Below, one piece after another: positions 29,601 through 35,430 of a DNA stretch of 39,662 bases (positions are counted from its first letter, which is position 1; every line of letters begins with the position of its first letter). The stretch is taken from the NCBI GenBank assembly GCA_023133185.1, contig JAGLWX010000067.1, positions 1 to 39,662 on the forward strand. Reading direction: 5' to 3'. Position numbers and translations under genes: made by a program. The stretch is from Fidelibacterota bacterium (lineage in GTDB: Bacteria > Fidelibacterota > UBA2242). A model generated the notes under the pieces. The model searched no databases, was not told the DNA's origin, and saw only the letters and a list, made by a program, of their open reading frames with translations.

Positions 29601-32357
29601 GACGGCGAAGTCCGGGTAAGAATCGAGCCTGATGATGGCTGGGGAACCGGCAGAAGTGATACAGTAATTTTTCATCTTGACAATAACCTGCCGCCGGTAA
29701 TATCTCTGGATGAGATTACAGATGAGCAGCACGATATTGTGGAATTAGCATTTACAAGCACAGATGACGAATCGGATTCTTTGACAATTATTCCCCTTTT
29801 CAGCAAAGATAATGGCGCCAATTGGGATAGCGCATCCTATTCTTTTTCATCCAAAGCCAATGGAAACAGTTCAAATGAATTACATGAAATTGCGATAAAT
29901 GACAGAAAGATCTTCCAGGGAAAATCTCTGATAGAAAAGGGCGCTCGGAATATGGTCTGGTATTCCGGGGATGATATTCAGAACGAAGATATTGACAATA
30001 TGCTTTTCAGATTAGACGTATATGATAATGACCGCGGCTCAAGCGATACTATCACCTTTCATCTCGACAATTTTCAAAATCACTCCATCGCTCTTATGCC
30101 TTTCACCGATGAGCAATCGGGCGATGTCGCTATTTCCTATATAATTAACGATACAACAGGCGATCGAATAAATCTCAGTGTTGATTACAGCCTTGATATG
30201 GGCAATACATGGCAATCGCCGAGCATTACGGATGATCTCAATAATATCATTGATTATGATAACTCATTCACCTGGAATTCTGCTACTGAGACGGAAGGAA
30301 TGGATAATGAATCGGTCTTCATTCGTGTTATTTCTGATGATAGCTGGGAGTCTGGCAAAGGTGATACCGTGGAATTTCACCTCGATAATAACCTTCCGCC
30401 GACTGTTGTGTTATCAATACCGCAAACAGAACAACATTTCGATATTACGGATGGATATTTTGAATACAACGATGTGGAAGACGATTCCATCTCTTTCAAC
30501 TTATTCTACTCAATTGACGGCATCAATTATCTGCAACCCGATACGCAAGATGTGGTGCATGATGAAATTAACAATAGAGTGGATTTTACCTGGAAAACGC
30601 AGACGGACTTACCGGATACGGAACTTACAGATGTGATTTTTAAAGTAACTATTTCCGATAATGATCCGGGAACTCCGGATTCCACTTTAAATCTCCATAT
30701 TGATAATGATCAAGGGAAAATTATTTTAACTGAATTGCCGGGCGAACAGACCGGTGAAATAAAAATTCCCTACAACATTCAGGAATCAGGTAATGATACA
30801 CTGTCGCTGCAAGCCTTCTATCGCTTGAAAGACGCCAGTGATTGGGTTGTAGCCACGCTTGCTGAAACCGGTGATATCCTGCCCGCCATGTATGATTCGG
30901 TTATCATCTGGCAGAGCGATGTGGATTTACCTCATCAATGCCTGGAAGAAGTTGCAATCCGTGTAATTCCGGCTGACTATTGGGGCGCTGGTAAAGCAGA
31001 TACAATAACATTGGATATTGATAATGAGATTGGTCCGGTTGTGACTTTCCACAGTCCCTATTCCCTGGATCAGGATACATCCGGCTGGAAGGAATCGATC
31101 TTTGTCATTTTCGACCACGATATTGATACAAATACCGTTTATGGTCAAATATCGATCAACAGTCAGGTAGTGGGCGCTATGTCCCATCAATTATATTTTA
31201 TCAGCAAGACTGAGCTGGAAATAATCCCCGATGGTTTTTACGGGTCACTCGATACGATTACGGTTGCTTTAAGCGCCGGGATTACCGATGAGTTTGGTAT
31301 TCCTCTCGATGGAAACCTTAACGGCGATCCCGCTGGCTCACCGGCAGATGATTATTCGTTTCAATTCAGGACTGCCCTGTTAGGCGATTATGATACCGAT
31401 GGTGATGTTGATCTTGTGGATTTTTATACTTTACGTGACGCCTGGACTGCGGAACCGCCCGATTACAGTAAGGAACTGGGTCCTGTGACAGGCACATTGC
31501 CTCAATACGTTCTCACACCGGATAACCAGTTCAATTTAAAAGACTTGTTGGTGCTTATTTCCGCCTGGAACTGGACCTTTGATCACTCCTATAATACCTT
31601 TGCCTCCTTTGGTCTGGCAAAATCGATTTCCAATGAACAATCACCGATTTCACTAATCACCAATTATGAAAAAGATGGTAAATGGAATGCCGCGATGCAA
31701 TCGGGGCTTGCCCTTGAATTGAATGTGAATCTGAAAGACGCCTGTATCGGTTCTGAGATGGTCATTCGTTATGATCCGGAAATATTGGAGTATAACCGGT
31801 TTGTGCCCTTGAATATCGATAAAGAATCGGGTGACTGGATTGTGTTGGATCGCCATGACCCTGAAGAAGGGTTAATCCTGGTAACCGTATTTAAGATGGG
31901 CAATGTGGATTATGATATCAGCGCCTTTAAGTCTATCGGTCGTCTTGATTTTACCACAAAACAGAACACCTTCACCGAGGTAGAATATTTGACAAATCTC
32001 TGTATGGAAACAGCTGATACCATCTATTTTGCAAAGCAACATAGTTCATATTCATTTGAAACCAGTCCGCCGGTTCCAGCCCGGTTTGCATTACATCAGA
32101 ATTTCCCGAATCCTTTTAACCCAATAACCACTATCCGATACGAATTACCAAAGGAATCGGAAGTTCGTCTGGCGATTTTCAACCTGAACGGTGAAATCGT
32201 GAAGGATTTGGTTCATGAACAAAAGCAACCCGGATATTATGAGGTACGCTGGGACGGTACAACTAATTCGGGAACGCTGGTTTCATCAGGAATTTATTTC
32301 TATCGGGCCCAGGCAGGCAGATATGTGAAGACCAATAAGATGGTGTTGATGAAATAA
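17643..32357 (+). CDS. Giant 4,904-residue mosaic T9SS surface protein
   Basis: Exported protein with no catalytic site seen; probably adhesive or structural. Signal peptide 1-27. A beta-helix region (about 28-376) starts 'VPADYSAIQSAIDASTNGDT'. Four further beta-helix cassettes (to about 1545) alternate with conserved linkers ('YNYWGTTATAEMSTTPEL', 'DAPWPDG', 'PDTTYITGGT') and two copies of a beta-sandwich domain (about 1172-1300, 1600-1730). Then come LamG (about 1735-1945), two FN3 (1950-2175), a PQQ-type propeller (2185-2635), Ig-like Big_5 (2636-2745), an FG-GAP/VCBS propeller with DxDxDG-type loops (2755-3090), twelve Ig-like repeats of about 110 residues (3095-4460), a second Big_5-like domain, dockerin-like repeats (4579-4655), a cohesin-like domain and a sorting domain (from 4815, NFPNPFNPITTIRYELP). 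GAGGA at 17632-17636 supports the ATG. The frame is open throughout. Base composition shifts sharply between modules. Confidence 0.88.
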   Translation: MIPIKRIITITTIIFGLNLLILQTARAQGNRIDVPADYSAIQSAIDASTNGDTVLVQPGTYVENINFNGKNIVVGSLTLTTGDTSYISQTVIDGNQNGSVVTFNNSEDSTAVLSGFTITNGYASGNDDRESRGGGIYCGYYAATDPNPTLMNLIIKNNTATQHGGGVAIDVANVNLKNIKIINNTAESEGGGIYCRDANNTYISNALISGNTAHRHGGIRCENSDPVLNNVTITNNTGSDGGGIGCRYYSDPVLINTIVWNNLPNNVYFILDYPENSITFSYSDIQGGQDSIVTNDNGSVIWLSGNIDLYPQFVDSANGDYRLADTSPCIAMGTNSIEIDGTTYTAPTIDLDGNPRPMPAGTRPDMGAYENQTAYPDTTYITGGTISTDSTWSKARSPYVISGDVTLANGATLSIEPGVKIYFKANHDDQNSGSNNNLSELRINDGWLKANGTDTDSIVFTSRSSNPNDGDWGGIRLNSSQRDSLQYCVIEYSGIGLFFNSNALIKHCRISHSPEPGIAVAQNSNTSVDTTIISNCNISNNQGNGVSFAGSNPLKLQKSKIYANQANGIYIGWDSPTEFYLIQFNNIHSNSGFDIYNAVHGDIDARYNYWGTTATAEMSTTPELHNISTIHDYFDDNSLGTVDYSQFLDAPWPDGEPVFPDTTYITGGTITQDSIWTKARSPYKVLQDLTINNGAILTIEGGVEVIIATNTNPEDPGISIIIANGSINMESDQSNLIRFVTEDSTYMPTDGNSGLGWRGLSYWNSVADVHDCIIENANTGIQILADSFHVARTIFTNCFAAMHISSHNSGFNNGSIRNVTISKMTNPPGEPSDSPIEIYAPGNVSIEYSNIESINNSQYSDIDAKYNYWGTTATAEMSTTPELHDISTIHDYFDDNSLGTVDYSQFLDAPWPDGEPVFPDTTYITGGTISQDSTWTKALSPYVISGDVVVGNGATLTIEPGVEVLFVYRTDAMASGAHLDLIEITINANSRLIANGTESDSIFIRSRSNPEQICGWGAIYLNSDSNEINYTKIENAYKALFVNGAVKMYNSYINNCAFGIYKELNDNFDIKYCTFSNNYDADIWMNGIYGDEQIQNNNFYSLIAIYINYYTNDVLSATNNYWGSVSTSEISEGNNPKNISSIHDKYDDLQMGLVDYSHWLDAPWPDGQPVGGTYGAELLITNYEFTNEMLTYHSGDSIFIQITDPDRNSDDIIPDQLTLDIWSETETTHETLTLNETDLATGIFRGWIKLDDATGVPFPDGQLQLSHGDWMYFQYIDPADDWGNVDTLLDGRVFELTVKNGYALADDETWTLSNEPYLITGDIQIYTFKTLTIDPGVRIYVLPYHDDFQVNYETNLSDIEVNDGTLNAVGTISDSIIFSPYSITIHPNMWRGIIFTGSENTNGEIRYCRIEGAVRGVDIEGNSPIISHSNIRNNEQGVWISGNWSSDVPRDNSKIKSCNISKNEHGIYVVGSTTIKDNVIKDNKYGIFLGQGGFPVSITGNTLSNNECTSLYVRPIDVSEVIFSNNNIPYNGGNSVIDYYSQEELIAKYNYWGTATTSEMNSGSNPKNIFAILDKFDDQSRGIVNYSRWLDAPWPDGTPAPGGYTGEMNFIYSDGSDAWGYNEGDTLYVKLYDPDLNTDINTPEYATVEVWSQLENVPEMLNLNEVDADTGLFIGWMLCDSQTGFAMTDGVLQVDQGNRVWVQYTDAVDDWNNQNTTTQDSVTYDFRIREYESDENTVLLLHFNEGEGQLLNDASDFSNNGQLGPSVNQDSQDPVWIAGINDFGLSFDGSDDYAFVNHIDKYNLTDLTIDFWIFSDASMGNWGCIVSKENNDSPLAWPFSIHIESSSGRVMHNFSVDVGGHHSFTSEKSIKEVGWHHVRVVRNDTLKTVKIYIDQILDNTWNYNGTIDQNDQIIGIGSNPTGGGWGFPFKGLIDELRISNIARTSFDYEYTENPPGKVSDLAVIDSTSQSITLQWHAPGADNYTGTCDLYDLRISTSLIDSANFASASPVSCFLSPSSAGTLQSFMVDSLNYATTYYFALKAKDDEGLWSPISNVVAGHTEPKDETPPGTISDLAQSSVSKRSAIITWTAPADDGQSGRPISGYTVYYATFPINGTNFMTADSLAPLHLSPLFPGVAIFDTLTNLLPNTLYYAAVRSYDEVPNWSALSNVLQLTTAAVPVIADVTFPMNAYDAQRSRSVPYNGATLGTFRWTFNTGAAVSSSPVIDNDGTVYVGSEDGKVYAVDPGGNQLWSKSLGEGVFAAPCIGTENHLFVTCKNNKVYALNKTTGDTLWTYTTGGQIYSSPVISSFGYLYVGSLDNKVYALTSDAGDLVWTFTGSGKFYASPALTIDESKLIIGDQSGKLYALNPHTGEKLWEYPANSAIYANAAVDSTGNIYFGAQNGRLYCLSSIGAYKWDYNTGGAIFYASPTLGYASVSTKASMVNDATDMLKSFKKVDTGNRNQETGIRKRESGNWKLETGKSINRKAAMRNDNTLLKSKDQSTAKIPSSGLRSSVSGLLSPVSSISGSSADVIYIGSDGQKLHAVNASTGANIWSYTTLGNIRNGAVLSANGFLYFGSSDDLLYCIKTDGSRRWAYKTGGDLYTSNPAMGLDGAVYIGCYDNKLYAVGEYLEVVDPVVVSTYPAMNSCTMPVDTTIRVKFNTIINMFTVDENSFYVYGKQHGRYSGTYAWSAADSAVVFTSNDNFFYGEEITVLLTDGIRSVSGGNYQNLRITFYTKPIPQNETLSSTPSWVTSEIFNNEDIALADLNGDGYLDMVALRGYDEPRPSLYIYLNAGGYFNQTATYSIFVDAHGLIDVVDIDNDGDPDISFYSNENSRIEIYKNTSGFLSMTPQIINARGFYSWGDLNNDSYPDLAVKTDYNRIYLNNSGTIESDPVWSEYTGEAYHAERCIWVDYDSDGDQDILFGLKLYRNNNGTVGTVVYQLGAGLPNGETQDYAVGDIDRDGYPEIGLASPVYPSSSKVYKYNGIDAFTEIWSSSHGTSRSIEFVDVDGDGYLDLYLGTFGSKGRENYTQDVVYLNHSGEISTVPDWATDEVTNTLKSAWGDIDRDGDMDLALVSNTQIREPIYVYFNHLEWRFNVSIDEMTQPEYSGTFAVPYTIDNPGNNSTSLICRYSTNNGTTWNIPTTVSDTTDIGSSGYEGTIAWQSAVDLPGLDIEDVVFAITPWDNANTGKSDTVHIHVDNNLPPTVDMVAISGEQSGDIPITVNYNDAENDTLTLTVEYAEVGDQNWLAASVDADINALTGSSLALTWNTLTDLPDMSGAYRFRVTARDKDQGVPDTLAIRIDNYHKQSISLSISESPVRDTLDINYSITDPTNDTLRLICRYAVNAQFDDKASSTKSGLIGNDPVSGTGRFPTKSAKKGKPFKSSKSAESVEIVNPVPISRDSYGISPVKGITSAEWHLPYIVSDTLQITPDEYSGILQWYTHYNLPGMDIDTVVLTIHPDDYWAVGTGDTLIFELDNNRSPVASISPIAGEESDSVTIHYSITDTEGDQASIYCEFKRKYELNWHPATVFGDTVNLATGDHSLIWLSSNDVPAYVGHVIFRITPKDNDQGEATSIEILIDQVGAPMVTALSVGSADEYSGDISVAYVITDDESDAVDLSVEYSLSDGQGWQTATVGGNVTGITPENYTGSFVWHSVTDAAGVDSPAVCLRVTPSDGHSGGALISEAFHLDNNEAPEIALNVEYTELNGMIDLPYVITDAESDSIRMKLQYSSDKMNSWNDCTLESDSIIGADEYSGSASWNSVTDLPGIDIDSLFVMLQCFDNDSGNIDTAMLHIDNNAVPVVEIAPLMTEQHDTVIIQYTVFDEESDQLTVNASFSYDNGQNWSSSTLSAGGKNSVGGKLETGGQLVWNSFTDLPDTNCQDLMFRIRVFDNDEGIDDTITFDLDNYQLQSIDIADITEEQRDTVTFDITLTDESNDTSDLNIAYSIDGGIDWLESIAIDGEMNNYLPGNFQLQWSSMDDLPGFDGEVRVRIEPDDGWGTGRSDTVIFHLDNNLPPVISLDEITDEQHDIVELAFTSTDDESDSLTIIPLFSKDNGANWDSASYSFSSKANGNSSNELHEIAINDRKIFQGKSLIEKGARNMVWYSGDDIQNEDIDNMLFRLDVYDNDRGSSDTITFHLDNFQNHSIALMPFTDEQSGDVAISYIINDTTGDRINLSVDYSLDMGNTWQSPSITDDLNNIIDYDNSFTWNSATETEGMDNESVFIRVISDDSWESGKGDTVEFHLDNNLPPTVVLSIPQTEQHFDITDGYFEYNDVEDDSISFNLFYSIDGINYLQPDTQDVVHDEINNRVDFTWKTQTDLPDTELTDVIFKVTISDNDPGTPDSTLNLHIDNDQGKIILTELPGEQTGEIKIPYNIQESGNDTLSLQAFYRLKDASDWVVATLAETGDILPAMYDSVIIWQSDVDLPHQCLEEVAIRVIPADYWGAGKADTITLDIDNEIGPVVTFHSPYSLDQDTSGWKESIFVIFDHDIDTNTVYGQISINSQVVGAMSHQLYFISKTELEIIPDGFYGSLDTITVALSAGITDEFGIPLDGNLNGDPAGSPADDYSFQFRTALLGDYDTDGDVDLVDFYTLRDAWTAEPPDYSKELGPVTGTLPQYVLTPDNQFNLKDLLVLISAWNWTFDHSYNTFASFGLAKSISNEQSPISLITNYEKDGKWNAAMQSGLALELNVNLKDACIGSEMVIRYDPEILEYNRFVPLNIDKESGDWIVLDRHDPEEGLILVTVFKMGNVDYDISAFKSIGRLDFTTKQNTFTEVEYLTNLCMETADTIYFAKQHSSYSFETSPPVPARFALHQNFPNPFNPITTIRYELPKESEVRLAIFNLNGEIVKDLVHEQKQPGYYEVRWDGTTNSGTLVSSGIYFYRAQAGRYVKTNKMVLMK
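19441..20470 (+). repeat. Repeated GC-rich linker segments inside the giant gene
   Basis: Positions 19441-19660 and 20221-20440 encode almost identical peptides ('YNYWGTTATAEMSTTPEL', 'ISTIHDYFDDNSLGTVDYSQ', 'DAPWPDGEPVFPDTTYITGG') but differ at many synonymous sites. More divergent copies lie at about 18766-18853, 20995-21155 and 22285-22445. They separate AT-rich beta-helix cassettes that share little sequence. The segment listed spans two linkers and the cassette between them. Confidence 0.8.
25005..25222 (+). repeat. In-frame simple-repeat insertion between propeller blades
   Basis: A purine-rich tract built on GGAAACN-type heptamers (25010-25083) is followed by a pyrimidine-rich tract with the complementary motif (25157-25222). 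It lies between two blades of the PQQ-type propeller. It translates into heptapeptides (GNRNQET, GIRKRES, GNWKLET) and a Ser-rich stretch. A P1-like TCGATAAATCGA sits at 25083-25094. The flanking blades are normal, so this looks like an intergenic-type element carried in frame. Confidence 0.7.
26935..31030 (+). repeat. Twelve tandem Ig-like repeats
   Basis: Each repeat is about 110 residues, with a 'GEQSGDIPITVNYND' type strand, a central Trp ('WNS.TDLPG.D') and a terminal 'DT..F.LDNN' strand. Boundaries are marked by DNNLPP, DNYHKQ, DNNRSP, DQVGAP, DNNEAP, DNNAVP, DNYQLQ, DNNLPP, DNFQNH, DNNLPP and DNDQGK. Two subtypes alternate through part of the array. Confidence 0.82.
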
Positions 32358-32371
32358 TTTTGATCTTTCTC

Positions 32372-32880
32372 TCATTCTGTCAGTTAAGATAAGCCAGCCC
32401 GATAACTCAACCCCTCATTCCGGCTTTTCAAAAGGCATTGATTTTGGCGCTCTCCCCTTCTCTTTGAAAGAGAAGGGGACGGGGGATGAGTTCTATTCTC
32501 CCATCTTGGGCTATTTCGCCATAGGATTAACCCGCCAATTTATTGGTGGGAATACGATACCACCATACCCGACCCAGGATAACCGTTTCAACGGTTTAAT
32601 AATGGAAAACCCCAACGAATCGTAGCAAACCGATAAATCGGTTCGTAGAGGTGGTGGTTGTGACACCGTATTCCCCACGCTAAAGCATGGGGCTACTCCT
32701 AATCGAGATTCATTAAAAAACTCGCATAGGACTAACCCACCAATTTATTGGTGGGATATAAACGCCACAACGCCTCCCGATAACAACCGTTTCAACGGTT
32801 TATTACCTAACCATGATGGATCGGGATGGATATGTACCACCACACCAATCCCTATATATAAAACCGATAAATCGGTTCGG
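32372..32880. repeat. Palindrome cluster E, first part
   Basis: This follows the giant gene directly. It contains P5 (32454-32478), P3 CCCGCCAATTTATTGGTGGG (32531-32550), P4 (32581-32596), P1 (32628-32643), P2 CCCCACGCTAAAGCATGGGG (32673-32692), P2' (32697-32731), P3 (32736-32755), P4 (32785-32800) and P1 (32862-32877). Positions 32372-32705 repeat cluster A after the C25 gene. No protein is encoded. Confidence 0.88.
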
Positions 32881-32928
32881 CATTTCGACGAATCGGGGTG
32901 ATGATGAGTCCACCCCTCTCTCTCAGCA

Positions 32929-33454
32929 CACTTCAGTGTATTTTCTCCCGTTCCGTCAGTTAAGACACAGGCTACAGAGCAGAGCCCTGTAGCCAGCCCG
33001 ATAACTCAACCCCTCATTCCGGCTTTTCAAAAGGCATTGATTTTGGCGCTCTCCCCTTCTCTTGCAAAGAGAAGGGGTCGGGGGTTGAGTTCATTATTTC
33101 TCCCCTACACAATCCTCTTCCAAAAAAGGGACGGGGGTTGAGTTCTATTCTCCCATCTTGGGCCATTTCGCCATAGGATTAGCACCATGCTTTAGCATGG
33201 TGTGAGAGAGAGAATGAGTACCCCTTCAACGCACTTCAGTGTATTTTCTCTCGTTCCGTCAGTTAAGACACAGGCTGCAGAGCGGAGCTGTAGCCCGATA
33301 ACTCAACCCCTCATTTCGGCTTTTCGAAAAGCATTGGTTTTGGCGCTCTCCCCTTCTCTTGCAAAGAGAAGGGGTCGGGGGTTGAGTTCATTATTTCTCC
33401 CCTACACAATCCTCTTCCAAAAAAGGGACGGGGGATGAGTTCTATTCTCCCATC
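32929..33454. repeat. Tandem duplication of the P5-bearing segment
   Basis: About 225 bases at 32929-33157 recur at 33232-33454. Each copy begins CACTTCAGTGTATTTTCTC, contains a GTCAGTTAAGACACAGGCT segment and a P5 hairpin (33053-33077 and 33350-33374), and ends in TTCTATTCTCCCATC. Between them is a P2-like CACCATGCTTTAGCATGGTG (33183-33202). A third trace, GCACTTCAATACG, lies at about 33521. The rest of the gap up to 33601 shows no gene. Confidence 0.85.
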
Positions 33455-33601
33455 AACTAACAATCGAGAAGTCAGAGAGTGAACTCCTCATCCATTTAAC
33501 TTCACTAATATCTTCCTCATCGCACTTCAATACGTTTTTACCTGAAACTTTCATGACGTCTCATAGTTAAACGGTGTAAAAGTAACAGGAGAAAAAAGAA
33601 T

Positions 33602-35119
33602 ATGGATCGAAAAAGAATAACATTAATATCAGGTTCGTTATTGCTGGTGCTTCTGGGGATTGTTATCGGGCAGATGTTTTCTCAATCGAAGCCCGAACGG
33701 GTTGTGCTTTATGAAAATACCGAAAAGGAAAGTTCGCCGGCATTTATGCAGGCGTCATACGTTACCGCAGACAATTCAAGGCTTCCGTCTATAGTAGATT
33801 TAAATGAAGCCTTTGTCAATATCGCTGAAAACGTCAATCCGTCTGTTGTAACAATTATCACGACTAAAGTTGTCAAACTGCGCGGGAACCAGATGTTTCC
33901 CGGTTTCGACGATGATTTCTTTTACCGGTTCTTTGGCGTTCCACCGGAAGCTGAACGGCGCGGAACGGCGTTGGGATGCGGAGTCATTGTAGATAAAAAG
34001 GGTTACATTCTCACCAATAATCATGTTGTTGAACAAGGTACGGAAATTCTCGTCAGGCTTATTGATAATCGCGAATATGAAGCGGAGATTATCGGCACAG
34101 ATCCCAAGAGTGATCTGGCAGTGATTAAAATTAAAGCCGGTGATCTGAAACCGGTTATTCTGGGTGATTCCGATGCACTGCGGATCGGGGAATGGGTTCT
34201 GGCGATCGGCTCTCCGTTCTCCGATAATCTCGATCACACCGTGACTGCCGGAATCGTCAGCGCCAAAGGGCGCAGCAATATTATCAATTCCAGAAATTAT
34301 GAAAGCTTTATTCAAACCGATGCGGCGATCAACCCGGGTAATAGCGGCGGGGCGCTGGTCAATATCCATGGAGAACTTGTTGGCATTAATACCGCGATTG
34401 CCACGAGCGGTCAGGCAGTAGGGAATCTGGGAATCGGTTTTGCCATTCCAGTGAATCTGGCAAAAAAAGTAATGACTGATTTGATCAAACACGGAAAGGT
34501 CATCCGAGCTTGGCTCGGCGTCACAATTCAAAATATTGACGATCCAACGGCTAAGGCGATGAAATTAGAGAATCGCTCAGGTGTGCTTGTAGGTAGTGTG
34601 GTTAAAGATGGACCGGCGAAGAAATCCGGATTGAAGATTCAGGATGTTATAATTGAGTTCGATGGAATTAAAGTTAAAAACGTCAGCCACCTGCAGATAT
34701 TAGTCTCAAATTCCGAAGTCGGCAAAGAGAAAGAAGTCGTGATTATCAGGGGTAAAAAGAAAAAACGGATTAAAGTCAAATTAGAAGAGTTACCGGGTTC
34801 GATCGATCAGACGACAACACAAACCTTATCAAGTACAACAAAGCTGGGACTAGATGTAGAAGAATTAACCCCTTATCTTACCCGGCAATATAGAATTGAC
34901 CCAAATGAAAGTGGAGTAGTAATTACCCAAATCGAAAAAGACAGTGAAGCCGCAAAGGCGCTTCGCCCAGGTGACCTGATCCAGCGAATTGGTGATATCG
35001 ATATTGAATCGATGGATGACTATAACATAGCTCTTGAAGAAGCCGCCGATGAATATATCTTAGTTCTGATTAAACGCCGGGATGCAACGTTTTTCATTAC
35101 GTTGAAGTTTGACGAATAA
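33602..35119 (+). CDS. htrA: HtrA/Deg-family periplasmic serine protease
   Basis: The 505-residue trypsin-like (S1C) protease should act in the periplasm as an ATP-independent protease and chaperone that removes misfolded envelope proteins. An N-terminal hydrophobic segment (about 8-28) is a signal peptide or anchor. The protease domain (about 66-285) has the triad H141 in NNHVVEQG, D171 in DPKSDLAVIKI and S248 in NPGNSGGALVN; the 30- and 77-residue spacings resemble E. coli DegP. Two PDZ domains follow (about 290-385, 'AWLGVTIQNIDDPTAKAMKL'; about 400-500, 'GVVITQIEKDSEAAKALRPG'). Length and order match full two-PDZ members. AGGAG at 33587-33591 sets the ATG. The gene is flanked upstream by repeats and downstream by a terminator, so it is probably transcribed alone. 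The large exported cargo nearby gives it an obvious job (inference). Confidence 0.95.
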   Translation: MDRKRITLISGSLLLVLLGIVIGQMFSQSKPERVVLYENTEKESSPAFMQASYVTADNSRLPSIVDLNEAFVNIAENVNPSVVTIITTKVVKLRGNQMFPGFDDDFFYRFFGVPPEAERRGTALGCGVIVDKKGYILTNNHVVEQGTEILVRLIDNREYEAEIIGTDPKSDLAVIKIKAGDLKPVILGDSDALRIGEWVLAIGSPFSDNLDHTVTAGIVSAKGRSNIINSRNYESFIQTDAAINPGNSGGALVNIHGELVGINTAIATSGQAVGNLGIGFAIPVNLAKKVMTDLIKHGKVIRAWLGVTIQNIDDPTAKAMKLENRSGVLVGSVVKDGPAKKSGLKIQDVIIEFDGIKVKNVSHLQILVSNSEVGKEKEVVIIRGKKKKRIKVKLEELPGSIDQTTTQTLSSTTKLGLDVEELTPYLTRQYRIDPNESGVVITQIEKDSEAAKALRPGDLIQRIGDIDIESMDDYNIALEEAADEYILVLIKRRDATFFITLKFDE

Positions 35120-35192
35120 ATTTATCTTAAGGTAAAAAATTACTTTAGTAAAATTTTCTTGAGGCTGAAGAAATGTCCTATCAAAGTTTGTA

Positions 35193-35290
35193 ACCTCCCC
35201 TTTTTCCCCTCCTTGCCAAGGAGGGGATTATGGGGTGGTTAAAATATTTGCAAAATCAAAGAACATTACTTCACAGAACAAAACTTTTAA
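35193..35290. repeat. Dispersed hairpin repeat, copy 2 (inverted)
   Basis: This is the reverse complement of copy 1 at 4085-4182, with the hairpin CCCCTCCTTG/CCAAGGAGGGG at 35206-35226. Similarity continues on both flanks but decays. It lies between the htrA stop codon and the terminator at 35318. The element has no coding potential. Confidence 0.85.
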
Positions 35291-35317
35291 AAATCTGTAT
35301 AATAACTGATGCCAAAG

Positions 35318-35350
35318 CGGGCTTCCGGAAACGGGAGCCCGTTCTGTTTT
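35318..35350 (+). terminator. Rho-independent terminator after htrA
   Basis: A 10-bp stem, CGGGCTTCCG (35318-35327) with CGGGAGCCCG (35332-35341), closes a GAAA tetraloop with one T.G pair, followed by TTCTGTTTT. It lies 198 bases after the htrA stop and about 80 bases before mtnP, so the dispersed repeat would be part of the htrA transcript. Confidence 0.8.
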
Positions 35351-35430
35351 ATCCGTCTGAAATGTGTTGTATTTTGGTTGTTTATTTTTTTATCCCGGTC
35401 TAAATTTCAAAGTCATAATGAAAGGGCGAT

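Noticed and set aside
11955..33374. CRISPR array
   Set aside because: Repeats are several different palindromes with irregular spacing and related, not unique, spacers; no cas genes are present.
33202..33438. 78-residue open frame downstream of the giant gene
   Set aside because: It lies wholly in the tandem P5-bearing repeat and has no recognisable protein features.
33800..34531. 243-residue open frame on the minus strand
   Set aside because: It is antisense to the conserved HtrA protease and pdz region, whose catalytic triad proves the plus-strand frame.
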